Shown here in pieces: positions 41,732-50,719 of a DNA stretch of 64,000 nucleotides. The DNA comes from CAZHGD01 sp964531735. Its GTDB lineage: Bacteria > Armatimonadota > UBA10988. The notes below the pieces were generated by a model that saw nothing but the letters and a program-made list of their open reading frames with translations, searched no databases and was not told the DNA's origin. The stretch spans positions 1-64,000 of the forward strand of contig CAZHGD010000013.1 of the NCBI GenBank assembly GCA_964531735.1, given 5' to 3'. The position numbers and the translations under genes were made by a program. Position 1 is the stretch's first letter. Each line of letters starts with the position of its first letter.

Positions 41732-44722
41732 TCACTTCACGCGCACGAACTCGAAACGGTCGATCCAGACGCCCTTGACCGCGCTCTTCTGCGTCTTGAG
41801 GTCGAACCGGCCGGGCCCGGCCCAGACCCAGTGATCGGTCTCGGGTACCCAGGCGGTCAGGTCGTACCACTGGTAGCCATCCTTCACCGCGGTGACCGGC
41901 ACGTTGACCTCGCCCCAGCCGCGGCGGCGCACCGTGTCGTAGACGCCGGCCCAGAAGGCCAACCCGGTGTCGGCGGCCCTTTCGACCCGAATGCGCGCGC
42001 GCGCCTGGTACTTGGCCTCGGGGACGAACATCCGCGCATCGATCAGGTACTGCACGCACCACTCGTAGTGCGTGTTGGTCATCATCATCGCATAGCCGTC
42101 GGTGGCCGCAGCGTCGGGCACCAGGTCGCCCCAGGTGCCGGGCCGGCTGATCGAGATGAATGCGCTGGGCACGACGATGCGGTCGGCGCGATGCGCGTCG
42201 ACGGCTTCGCCCGGCCGTGACGGCAGGTCGGCGACCTTGGCCAGCGGTGACATCTCCAGCGGCAGGCGCAAGGGCTGGCCGGGCACCAGTGCCGCCGGCA
42301 CCACCAGGTACAACCGGACCAGGGCCGGATCGGTGCCGACCTCGACCAGCAGGCGTTCGGCGGTGACCTCGGGCAGCGTCAGCCGGAGCCCGCGGCCGCC
42401 GGCGCCGGCGATGGTCAGCGCGCCCTTCAGTTCGTTGCCCGGAATGCTCCAGGTCGCGCGTGTCTGGTCGGCCGGCACCACGAGCGTCCGCCAGTCGCCC
42501 GTGCCGACGCGCAGATGGACGACGGCCGTGGGTCCGACGTCGAGCGCACAGCGCCAGGTGAGGGCCGTTTGGCGCGCGCCGGCCACCGACCATTCGGTCG
42601 ATAGGCGAGCCGTGTCGGCCGTGACCGTGACCACGCGATCGGTACGCTCTCGCCCGTGGCCCTGGCGTCGGAGCACGAGCCGGCCGGGCTTGTTCTCCAA
42701 AGTGCGGTAGCTGGCCTCGTCGGGTCGGTTCAACCGGAAGCGGCCCTCGATGGTGTCGACACCGCCCGCAGCCGAGCTCACGTACTCGGCGCCGTTGAGG
42801 GTCAGCGAGAGCAGCGCGCCGTTGGCCTCGCCAATCGCGCCGGCAGACAGCGCGCCGCTACTGACCCGCTCCATCGGCATGCCGGCGGTCCGCGAGCGGT
42901 AGAGCGAGAGCACCGCCCGGTGCCGCTCTTCGCTCTCCGCAATGCGCATGCGGCCCTCCTCGAGCCGCCGCAGCGCCTCGGTCGCCAGCTCGGCGTAGGC
43001 CGGGTCGACTCCCTCGGCGCGCAGCACGCCGTCGCGCAGCACGCGCTTCACCTTCATCGCGGGCCAGCGCTCCAGCTTCGCGTAGAGGACCGGCAGGCCG
43101 CTCATCCGGACGCGGTAGAGCGCCTTCGGGTCGTCCTTGACCCGGCGCTCCGCCTCGGCCCACAGCTTGGTCGCGCGCTCGAAGAAGGCGTCGCTGTAGA
43201 ACGGCGACTTCATCGACTGCCAGATGAACAGGTGGGTCTTCTCGTCCTTGACCAGCGCCTGGAGCTCGTCGAAGTAGGTGCGGACCGGTTCGGCGGCCGC
43301 ACCGTAGTAGCCACTGAAGAAGTCGTCGTAGAGCTTGTCGACGCTCTGGTCCGGATTCCAGAGCAGTTGCGCCAGCAGCCAGCCACGCAACTCGCCGAAC
43401 TCGCCGTGCGCGCCCTGGTAGGCGCCTTGCTCGAACAGGCCGACCACATGGTTGTCGCGGAAGAACTGCACGTTGCCTTGCAGGCAGCCGAAGTTCGGGT
43501 GCGGACCGACGTAGTGGCCGAAGTTGGTAGTGTAGTCCCAGACGTAGAGCTTGTCGGTCATGCCGGACCAGCCGCGGATCTCCTGCACGAACCGCTTGTT
43601 CTGCTCGTGCTGGCTGAGCGGCAGCGGCTTCGAGAAGTCGCACTCGATGCTGCACAGCCGGGGCACCACATTGCGCCGCGGCGAGAGCGTCTTGGGCGGG
43701 CGGCGGGTGTACTGGTAGGCCAGCGTCTCGATCCACACGTTGGGGAACTCGCGCTCGACGGCCTCGGCGATCTGGTTGACCGCAAACAGCAGCGAACCGG
43801 CGGGAGTGCCCTCGCGCTCGTCGATGGCGCGGCACCGCGCGCAGGTGCAGTTGTTGCCCCAGTCGTTCTGGCTGACGCTGAACAGCTTGCCGGTCGGGTC
43901 CTTGCGGATCCGGGCCAGGACCCGCTCGGTGAGGATGCGGATGACGTCCGGATGGGTCCAGCAGAGCTGCGCGTGCTCGGCGACGCGCTGGCCCTTGAGC
44001 TCGCTGTAGTACTCGGGGTGCGGGCCGAAGAACTCCTCGGGCGGCATGAGCGGGTAGGCGGTGTGGACGAACAGACCGCCGCCGAAACGGATCTTGCCGC
44101 CGTGGCGCGCTTCGAGCCGCATGGAGCTGCCGTTGGCCTTGTTCCGGGCGGCCTGGTCGCCGTCGAACATGTCCCACCAGAACGGCTCGCGCATCGCGAA
44201 GGCGGGGGTCTGGGTCTCGTCCAACTCCGGCAGCGTCCAGGTCTTGCGCTGTGGGATGACGCTGTGGAAGCTGGCATACCAGCGGCAGCCGCCGTACTTG
44301 CTCAGCAACTCGTAGACACCGTAGAGCGTGCCGCGGACCGGGGAGCCGAGGATGAGCAGCTGCCCACGGCGCGTCACCAGTCGGAAGCCGTCATCGCCCA
44401 GCTTGCCCAACTCGAGCGGTGCGCCGAGCGCCGCCGCGGAATGGCGGGTCTCACCGAGCAGGATGGCCTTGGCCGGCAGCGGGGCCTCATCGCTGATGAT
44501 GGCCAGTTCGGCGCCGGTCATCTGCTTGGTGAAGCGGCGGAGTTCCTCGGCGGCATGGAGCTGCGAGGGAGAGGCCTGCGCGGGCCGGACGATCTGGTAG
44601 GCGGAGGCACCGTCGCGTGCCAGCTCCAGGCTGTTCTGTGCACCAGCCTGTCGTGCCAAGACCGCACCGGCGGCCACGGCGGCGCCCGTGCGCAGGAAGT
44701 CGCGTCGATCGATCCCGGCCAT
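41732..44722 (-). CDS. Tat-exported DUF4838 domain protein (glycosidase-like)
   Basis: 996 aa. Clear Tat signal: RRDFLRTGAAVAAG at residues 6-19, then cleavage near RQAGAQ. Residues ~30-140 form a GH20-type N-terminal beta domain (QLHAAEELRRFTKQMTG, VRGTLYGVYELLSKYGGCRWY). The DUF4838 region follows (~215-530): LCWTHPDVIRILTERV, a cysteine cluster NNCTCARCRAIDE near 290, and TNFGHYVGPHPNFG near 400. DUF4838 proteins are thought to be alpha-glucuronidase/hexosaminidase-like but few are characterised. The C-terminal ~350 residues are beta-sandwich, carbohydrate-binding-type modules. It is transcribed away from the GH2-like gene from a promoter with an operator-like repeat. Confidence 0.85.
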   Translation of the reverse strand: MAGIDRRDFLRTGAAVAAGAVLARQAGAQNSLELARDGASAYQIVRPAQASPSQLHAAEELRRFTKQMTGAELAIISDEAPLPAKAILLGETRHSAAALGAPLELGKLGDDGFRLVTRRGQLLILGSPVRGTLYGVYELLSKYGGCRWYASFHSVIPQRKTWTLPELDETQTPAFAMREPFWWDMFDGDQAARNKANGSSMRLEARHGGKIRFGGGLFVHTAYPLMPPEEFFGPHPEYYSELKGQRVAEHAQLCWTHPDVIRILTERVLARIRKDPTGKLFSVSQNDWGNNCTCARCRAIDEREGTPAGSLLFAVNQIAEAVEREFPNVWIETLAYQYTRRPPKTLSPRRNVVPRLCSIECDFSKPLPLSQHEQNKRFVQEIRGWSGMTDKLYVWDYTTNFGHYVGPHPNFGCLQGNVQFFRDNHVVGLFEQGAYQGAHGEFGELRGWLLAQLLWNPDQSVDKLYDDFFSGYYGAAAEPVRTYFDELQALVKDEKTHLFIWQSMKSPFYSDAFFERATKLWAEAERRVKDDPKALYRVRMSGLPVLYAKLERWPAMKVKRVLRDGVLRAEGVDPAYAELATEALRRLEEGRMRIAESEERHRAVLSLYRSRTAGMPMERVSSGALSAGAIGEANGALLSLTLNGAEYVSSAAGGVDTIEGRFRLNRPDEASYRTLENKPGRLVLRRQGHGRERTDRVVTVTADTARLSTEWSVAGARQTALTWRCALDVGPTAVVHLRVGTGDWRTLVVPADQTRATWSIPGNELKGALTIAGAGGRGLRLTLPEVTAERLLVEVGTDPALVRLYLVVPAALVPGQPLRLPLEMSPLAKVADLPSRPGEAVDAHRADRIVVPSAFISISRPGTWGDLVPDAAATDGYAMMMTNTHYEWCVQYLIDARMFVPEAKYQARARIRVERAADTGLAFWAGVYDTVRRRGWGEVNVPVTAVKDGYQWYDLTAWVPETDHWVWAGPGRFDLKTQKSAVKGVWIDRFEFVRVK

Positions 44723-44732
44723 CTGTTCAGCT

Positions 44733-44771
44733 CCCGCGCGGATATGTGCCACGCGCGGGCCGGCGTGTCAA
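44733..44771 (-). promoter_or_regulatory. Promoter and operator-like inverted repeat for the DUF4838 gene
   Basis: On the minus strand a perfect TTGACA (44771-44766) is followed after about 17-19 bases by an AT-rich CACATATC (44748-44741) as weak -10. Eight-base arms CCCGCGCG (44733-44740, plus strand) and CGCGCGGG (44752-44759) flank the -10 with an 11-base gap. The right side of the repeat also covers part of the GGGAG ribosome site, so binding or folding could block both transcription and translation. Confidence 0.45.
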
Positions 44772-44865
44772 CCCGGATCGAGCGGGCCGGTGCGCCGGGT
44801 GCCCCAGCAACTCGTGGCAGGACAGTGCCGCACCAGGGCCAAACCAGGCGCTACGGAAGAACGAT

Positions 44866-47800
44866 ATGCGCTCCCTGGTTATGCTCCTTGCCGCGCTCGG
44901 AGTGGCCTGTGCCCAGAGCGATGTGGGCCGTGAGTTGGTGACCAACGGCAGCTTCGAGGCCCACACCAAGGAGGCGCAGTGGCCGGATGGCTACCAAGGC
45001 GACCGGCGCGCGGTGCAGTACTTGGCCGAGGACGGCAACCGCTTCGTGCGCATCGAGAGCCGCGTGCCGGGGCAAGCCACCAACGGCTCGGTCGGCCAGA
45101 CGCTGCGGATCGCGCCCGACTGGTTCCGCTTGCGCGTGCGCATCAAGGTGCGGCTGAAGGACGTCGTCCGTGGCACCGAGGGCTGGCATGACGCGCGCGT
45201 CGCCATGAGCTTTCACGACGCTGCCGGCAAGCAGGTGGGCGGCTGGCCCAACGTGATGAACTGGTCTGGCTCCACGGACGGCTGGACCGTGCAGGAGCGG
45301 CTGTACAAGGTGCCCGACGGCGCCACCGAGTTGCGCATCACGCCGGCGCTGTTCAGCGCCACCGGCCGCGTCGATTTCGACGATTTCTCCGTGACCGTGG
45401 TCTCGCTGCGCCCTAAGCTGGAGGACGCGCCGCTGCCGGAGGGCGTGGTGGCCGAGTGGGGGCTGGCGAAGGCCTGGCGCGAGCGAACGGGTCAGCGCGA
45501 GCGCGTCTGCCTGAATGGGCTCTGGCGCTTCTGTCCGCAGCTCGGGGCTCTGCCGGCAGCGCCCCGGCGGCCGGCGAATGGGCAAGGGTGGGGCTGGCTG
45601 AAGGTGCCGGCGGCCTGGCCGGGACGCGGGCTGGAGGTCACCAAGCCGCTGGGTCCGGACATCTGGGAGAACCTGTTCGAGTGGAGCAAGCTCACCGCGG
45701 GCTGGTACGAGCGCGAGATCACGGTGCCTGCGGACTGGGCCGGGCGCAAGACCGCGCTGACCATCGACATGCCGCAGACCGAGGCCCTGGTCCTCGTGGA
45801 TGGCCAACCAGTCGGCTCGGTGCGTTGGCCGGCCGGGCGGGTGGATCTGTCGGGCGTGCTCCAGCCCGGCCAGCAGGCGCGGTTGACGGTGCTGGTGACG
45901 ACGGATCCGCTGGCCAAGGAGCGGCTGGTGGCGATGCGCGAGGACTTCGTCGAGAAGATCCGCGCCGAAGTGCGGTTCCGCGGTCTCTGCGGCGACCTGT
46001 TCCTGGTCGCCGAACCGAGCGGAGCGCGGCTGGGCACTGTCCAGGTGCGACCGTCGGTGCGGCGCCAGGCACTGGGCCTGAGCGCGCGGCTGGCCGACCT
46101 GGACGCCGGTGCCACGTACCACCTGGAAGCCGTGGCCAGTCGCAACGGCGAAGAGGCGTGGCGCGGGCGTAGCGGCACGCTGGGCGGGGCCGGACAGGGC
46201 GACTTCACCTGCCAGTTGCCGTGGCCGCAACCGGCTCTGTGGGACTTCGAGCGGCCGAACCTCTACGACCTCGACGTGTCGCTCCGCAATGCCGCCGGCG
46301 AAGTGCTCGACACCATGCGGACGCGGTTCGGCTTCCGCGAGTTCTGGATCGAGGGCCGCGACCTGATGCTCAACGGGCGGCCGGTGCACTGGCGCGCCGC
46401 CGACTACCACGCCGTGTCGCACGATGGCGGCGTCACCAAGCCGTTCGCGAGGCGCGCCTTTGCGCGCCTGCGCAGCCTCGGGTTCAACTTCATCATTCTG
46501 GGCAACTACGGGCTCGATCCGGGCCAGACCCCGGCGTTCGGCGAGTTGCTGGAGGCCGCCGACGAGGCCGGTTTCGCGCTCTCGTTCAGCCTGCCGCACG
46601 TGTTCAGCGAGTTCACCGACCGCCGCCAGGGCCTCGGCGACGACTGGCAGAAGGTGGCCCGCTACGCGGTCGAAACGGTGGGCAACCATCCCAGTGTCCT
46701 GGCCTATGCAGCCAACCACAACCGCTTGGGCTACTACGGCGACCAGAACCCCGAGAAGATGGATGGCGTGCACCAGCACGAGCCGCCGAAGGCGGCGAGC
46801 CCCTGGTTCTACCAGGGCCGCGAACGGGCGGCCGAAGGCGAGGCGTTCGTGCGCCGCCTCGATCCCACGCGCGAGCTGTACCACCACCAGTCCGGGCACA
46901 TGGGGGCGTGGCACACGGTCAACATCTATCTCAACTGGAGCCCCGCGCAGGAGCGCAGCGAGTGGCTCAGCCACTGGGCGCAGAGCGGGCGCAAGCCACT
47001 GTTCTTCGTGGAGTGGGGGCCACCGCACCAGGCCTCCTGGGGCGGACACCGCCAAGGGCCGTTCATCTGGCGGAACAAGGTCAACTCGGAGCCACTGGCG
47101 GTCGAATACGGCGCCATGCACACCGGCGATGCGGCCTACGAGCCGGACCCGGTCGCCGAACGCTATGTGGACACCTACGAACGCGTCTATGCCAAGCGCG
47201 AGCCGTTCCACATCAGCCAGGTGTTCAGCCCGCTGTGGGGTGCGGTCCACGAGCGCAACTACATCGAGCTGAAGTCGCTCTACACCGACATCGTCTGGCC
47301 GCGCCTGCGCACCTGGGGCATCTCGGCGATTCTGCCGTGGGACCAGGGCGATGTCGCCCTGGCACCGGGCGACTCCGCTGCCGAGTACCCGGTCGCCACT
47401 GACTGGGCGGCACTGCAGCGGCCCGGGCGCGCGCCGGACTTCGAGCGCACCGGTGGCGACTACTTCCAGTCGCGGCGCGAGAACTGGATGCTGACGTCGT
47501 TCGGCCGGAGCTTCCAGCGCTGGAACCAGCCGGTCATCGCCTACCTGGCCGGCGCGCCGGAGCGCTTCACCGAGCGCGAACACAACGTGCGCCCGGGGCA
47601 GCGAATCACCAAGCAGGCCATCCTGGTGAACGATAGCGCCGACACCGTGACGGCCGCGTTCTCCTGGTACCTGACCGTCGGCCGGACGACCTTGGCGACT
47701 GGCGACGGCACGCTGACGGCACCGGCGGGCGGGCAGCAGCGCGTGCCGTTCACCGTGACCGTGCCGGCCGAGCCGCGCGGTGAGTTCACGCTGTCGTTGG

Positions 47801-49641
47801 TGGTCCGCCTGCCCGAGCCGCAGGCCGACTCGCTCAAGTTGCACTCGTTGGCGGCGCAGCCGGCACACGAGGGCCGTCTGGCGGTGTTCGATCCGCACGG
47901 GCTCACGCTGGCTGCGCTCAAGGCGGCCGGCGTGGCCGCCACGCCGGTCACCGCGGAGAGCAACCTGGAAGGGTTCGACGGCTTGGTGCTTGGGCGTGAG
48001 GCGATCACGCTCGACAACCGCCTGCCGGACCTGGCGGCGCACCTCGCGCGCGGCGGGCGCGTGGTGGTCATGGAGCAGTCGGAGCAGGCGCTCACGCGTC
48101 GTTGCGGGTTCCGCTGCAACGATCCGTCGTTGCGGCAGGCCTTCGTGCGGGTCGCCGGCCATGTGGCGCTGGACGGTCTGACGAACCCGCTGCTCGCCGA
48201 CTGGTGCGGCTCGGCGACGCTGTTGCCGGACAGACTACCGCTGCCGGCGGCGGAGTTGAGCGACCCGCCGAAGGACTGGCTGGGCTTCGCCAACACGCGC
48301 GTCTGGAAGTGGGGCAATGCCGGCCAGGTGGCCTCGGTGGTGATCGAGAAGCCACAGCGCGGTGACTTCACCAGCGTGATCGAGGGCGGCTTCGACCTGC
48401 AGTACGCCGCACTGCTGCAGCAGCGCCTGAGCGTTGGCGAGATCCTCTGGTGCCAGATGGATGTGACCGGACGCACCAAGGCGGATCCGGCGGCCGAACA
48501 GCTCTTCGCCAACCTGCTCTCCTGGTGCGGCCAGCGGCTCAAGCGGCGACCCGCCTTGGTGGCGCGGTATGTGGGCGGCGAGGACGGTGCGGCACTGCTG
48601 CGGTCGCTGGGCGCCCAGCACACCATCGTGCCGGCGGCGTCCGCCGCGGGCGACGGCGTGGTGGTCGTCGGGCCGGGCGTCGGTGCCTCGCTCGGCCCGC
48701 ACAAGGCCGCCATCAGTGCCGCGGTCGAGCGTGGCGCGACGGTGGTGGTGCTACCGCAGAAGGCCGACGGTCTGACCGGCTGGCTGCCCTTCGAGGTGCA
48801 GACCAAGACCGACCGGCGGACGGTGTCACCGGTGCCGGCCGGGCGCTGGTTCGTCGGACTCGGGCCGGGCGACCTGCACTGGCGCGGGCGGCGCGAGGTG
48901 CTGTTGGTGGGCACCGACGGCCTCGCGCCGAACGTGGTCAACGCGGTGCCGCACGGACGGGGCGCATACGTGTTCTGTCAGGTTGTGCCGACCGACTTCG
49001 ACTACCGCGACGAGTACCGCGTCTACCTCAAACGCACGGCCAACCGTACGGCCGTGATGCTCAGTCGCCTGCTGGCCAACGCCGGCGCGGCCTTCGAGAC
49101 GCCGGTGGAGGGCTGGACCACGCCGGCGCCGCCGCCGGCCGAACTGGCTGGCGAGTGGCAGGCGGTGCGCGATGAGCAGGGCCGGTTCCAGGTCGGCGAC
49201 CTGGTGCCGACGCTGCCGTGGCGCAAGCTGAACGTGCCGGGCACCTTCGAGGCGCAGGTGCCCGAGTGGGCCAACTACGACGGCGTGATCTGGTACCGTC
49301 GTACCTTCGAGTGGCGCGGGCCGACCGACCGGACGGCGACGCTGCGGCTGGGCAAGGTGGACGACGAGGACTGGACCTTCGTCAACGGCGAAGCGGTCGG
49401 TCACATCGGCCAGGACACCCATCCCACCAACTACTGGTCGGCGCCGCGTCTGTATGCGCTGCGGCCCGGTCTGCTGAAGGCCGGCGCCAACACCATCGTG
49501 GTGAAGGTGCGTGACCTGCGTCAGAGCGGCGGGATCGTCAGCGGGCCGGTGGACGTGCGACTGCCGGACCGCTGGCTCAGCTCGTACTACCTGGACACGC
49601 CCGCGCAACTCGACGACCCGTACCGCTACAACCGCTGGTAA
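44866..49641 (+). CDS. Giant exported GH2-like glycosidase with two GATase/ThuA-like domains
   Basis: 1,591 aa. Signal peptide 1-~16. Order: carbohydrate-binding beta-sandwich (~22-200, FDDFSVTVVS end), GH2 sugar-binding domain (~230-380), Ig-like (~385-485), TIM barrel (~490-830), Ig-like, two ThuA/amidotransferase-like folds (~1005-1080 and ~1230-1320, VVVVGPGVGASLG, GATVVVLPQ), and a C-terminal GH2-type beta-sandwich (~1470-1590, VDDEDWTFVNGE). In the barrel, E716 in FFVEWGPP fits the nucleophile. At the place where GH2 acid/base glutamate is usual (WSLGNE), the sequence is AYAANHN, giving H618. Activity on glycosides is therefore uncertain; it might be a binding protein or have an unusual mechanism. 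ATG 44866 has GGAAG upstream. First gene of a five-gene plus-strand run. Confidence 0.8.
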   Translation: MRSLVMLLAALGVACAQSDVGRELVTNGSFEAHTKEAQWPDGYQGDRRAVQYLAEDGNRFVRIESRVPGQATNGSVGQTLRIAPDWFRLRVRIKVRLKDVVRGTEGWHDARVAMSFHDAAGKQVGGWPNVMNWSGSTDGWTVQERLYKVPDGATELRITPALFSATGRVDFDDFSVTVVSLRPKLEDAPLPEGVVAEWGLAKAWRERTGQRERVCLNGLWRFCPQLGALPAAPRRPANGQGWGWLKVPAAWPGRGLEVTKPLGPDIWENLFEWSKLTAGWYEREITVPADWAGRKTALTIDMPQTEALVLVDGQPVGSVRWPAGRVDLSGVLQPGQQARLTVLVTTDPLAKERLVAMREDFVEKIRAEVRFRGLCGDLFLVAEPSGARLGTVQVRPSVRRQALGLSARLADLDAGATYHLEAVASRNGEEAWRGRSGTLGGAGQGDFTCQLPWPQPALWDFERPNLYDLDVSLRNAAGEVLDTMRTRFGFREFWIEGRDLMLNGRPVHWRAADYHAVSHDGGVTKPFARRAFARLRSLGFNFIILGNYGLDPGQTPAFGELLEAADEAGFALSFSLPHVFSEFTDRRQGLGDDWQKVARYAVETVGNHPSVLAYAANHNRLGYYGDQNPEKMDGVHQHEPPKAASPWFYQGRERAAEGEAFVRRLDPTRELYHHQSGHMGAWHTVNIYLNWSPAQERSEWLSHWAQSGRKPLFFVEWGPPHQASWGGHRQGPFIWRNKVNSEPLAVEYGAMHTGDAAYEPDPVAERYVDTYERVYAKREPFHISQVFSPLWGAVHERNYIELKSLYTDIVWPRLRTWGISAILPWDQGDVALAPGDSAAEYPVATDWAALQRPGRAPDFERTGGDYFQSRRENWMLTSFGRSFQRWNQPVIAYLAGAPERFTEREHNVRPGQRITKQAILVNDSADTVTAAFSWYLTVGRTTLATGDGTLTAPAGGQQRVPFTVTVPAEPRGEFTLSLVVRLPEPQADSLKLHSLAAQPAHEGRLAVFDPHGLTLAALKAAGVAATPVTAESNLEGFDGLVLGREAITLDNRLPDLAAHLARGGRVVVMEQSEQALTRRCGFRCNDPSLRQAFVRVAGHVALDGLTNPLLADWCGSATLLPDRLPLPAAELSDPPKDWLGFANTRVWKWGNAGQVASVVIEKPQRGDFTSVIEGGFDLQYAALLQQRLSVGEILWCQMDVTGRTKADPAAEQLFANLLSWCGQRLKRRPALVARYVGGEDGAALLRSLGAQHTIVPAASAAGDGVVVVGPGVGASLGPHKAAISAAVERGATVVVLPQKADGLTGWLPFEVQTKTDRRTVSPVPAGRWFVGLGPGDLHWRGRREVLLVGTDGLAPNVVNAVPHGRGAYVFCQVVPTDFDYRDEYRVYLKRTANRTAVMLSRLLANAGAAFETPVEGWTTPAPPPAELAGEWQAVRDEQGRFQVGDLVPTLPWRKLNVPGTFEAQVPEWANYDGVIWYRRTFEWRGPTDRTATLRLGKVDDEDWTFVNGEAVGHIGQDTHPTNYWSAPRLYALRPGLLKAGANTIVVKVRDLRQSGGIVSGPVDVRLPDRWLSSYYLDTPAQLDDPYRYNRW

Positions 49642-49653
49642 GGAGCAAGGCTG

Positions 49654-50700
49654 GTGGACCTCAGGTACAAGCACAACTGGCCCGAGACCCGCGAGCGCAT
49701 GGCTGCGTGGTGGCAGGGCGAAGCCATCGACCGGCCCTGCATCTCAGTGAGCGCGCCGGCGCGACCGGCTCGGGCGGTGCCGGCGCCGCCGGATCACCAG
49801 GCGCGCTGGACCGACCCGGAGTATGTGGCTCAGGCCTATGACGCCGGTCACGAAGCCACCTACCATGGCGGCGAAGCGCTGCCCGGCACCTCGCTGATGG
49901 TCGGCTACTGCTTCGGCTACGGAGCGCCGTTGCACTACTCGGAGCAGACCGTCTGGCAGGAGCCCATCCTCGCCTCCTGTGAGGCGGCGGCCGATCTGGT
50001 GCTCGCCGAGGATGATTGGGCTTGGTGCCAGGTCCAGCGCGTGGTCAGGCGCTGTGCCGAGGTGGCGGCCGGCAAGTGGCACGTCGGCTGGCCGAACCTC
50101 CACCAACCGAACGACCATCTGGCACTGCTGCGCGGCTCCGAGGCCATGCTGATGGACATGGTCGACCACCCGGCAGCGGTGAAGCGCGGGCTGCGGCGAC
50201 TGGTCGACAACTGGTACCGGATGCACGAGCGACTGATGGGCGTGCTCAACCAGACCCAGGACGGGGCCTCGAGCTGGTTGCCGATTTGGTGTCCGGGCGC
50301 GAAGAGCCTGACGCTCCAGAGCGACGTGTCGTGCACGCTGTCGCCGGCGATGTTCGAGGAGTTCATCGCACCCGAGATCGAGGAGTTGGCCGACTATCTG
50401 GATGGCGCCATCTACCATCTGGACGGTCCGGGCGCGCTGCAGCACCTGGACCGGCTGCTGGCGGTTCGCGGTCTGCGCGCCATCCAGTGGACGCCCGGCA
50501 CGGGGCACGCCGACGGACTGGCCTGGCTCGATCTCTTCCGGCGCATCCAGGAGGCGGGCAAGGGCGTGGTGGCCTACCTCGCCTATGACGAGGTGTGGCA
50601 AGCGGCGCGCGAGTTGCGCCCGGAGCACCTGTTCATCATGACCTGGGCGCCGAGCGTCGACGCGGCCGAGGCGCTGTTGGAGCGGGTGGCTCGCGGGTGA
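49654..50700 (+). CDS. Uroporphyrinogen decarboxylase/MtaA-superfamily protein
   Basis: 348 aa, no signal peptide; TIM-barrel fold of the UroD/methyltransferase superfamily. Seen: DRPCISVSAP start, the helical LLRGSEAMLMDMVDHPAAVKRG block typical of the family, and FEEFIAPEIEELADYLDG. In methylcobamide:CoM methyltransferases (MtaA/MtbA) a His-x-Cys motif binds zinc; here the same position reads YHLDGPG, H255-L-D257, so Asp replaces the cysteine. The expected UroD catalytic Arg/Asp set is not evident either. It is thus a divergent member with unknown reaction, of a group often found beside carbohydrate genes in these phyla. AGGAG is eight bases before the GTG start; the gene sits 13 bases after the giant GH2-like gene. 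Confidence 0.82.
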   Translation: MDLRYKHNWPETRERMAAWWQGEAIDRPCISVSAPARPARAVPAPPDHQARWTDPEYVAQAYDAGHEATYHGGEALPGTSLMVGYCFGYGAPLHYSEQTVWQEPILASCEAAADLVLAEDDWAWCQVQRVVRRCAEVAAGKWHVGWPNLHQPNDHLALLRGSEAMLMDMVDHPAAVKRGLRRLVDNWYRMHERLMGVLNQTQDGASSWLPIWCPGAKSLTLQSDVSCTLSPAMFEEFIAPEIEELADYLDGAIYHLDGPGALQHLDRLLAVRGLRAIQWTPGTGHADGLAWLDLFRRIQEAGKGVVAYLAYDEVWQAARELRPEHLFIMTWAPSVDAAEALLERVARG

Positions 50701-50719
50701 GCCGGTAGTGGAGAAGGCA

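Noticed and set aside
44851..48162. 1,103-codon antisense open frame opposite the GH2-like gene
   Set aside because: Overlaps a protein with clear GH2 features; the antisense product is rich in Arg/Gln/His without motifs.
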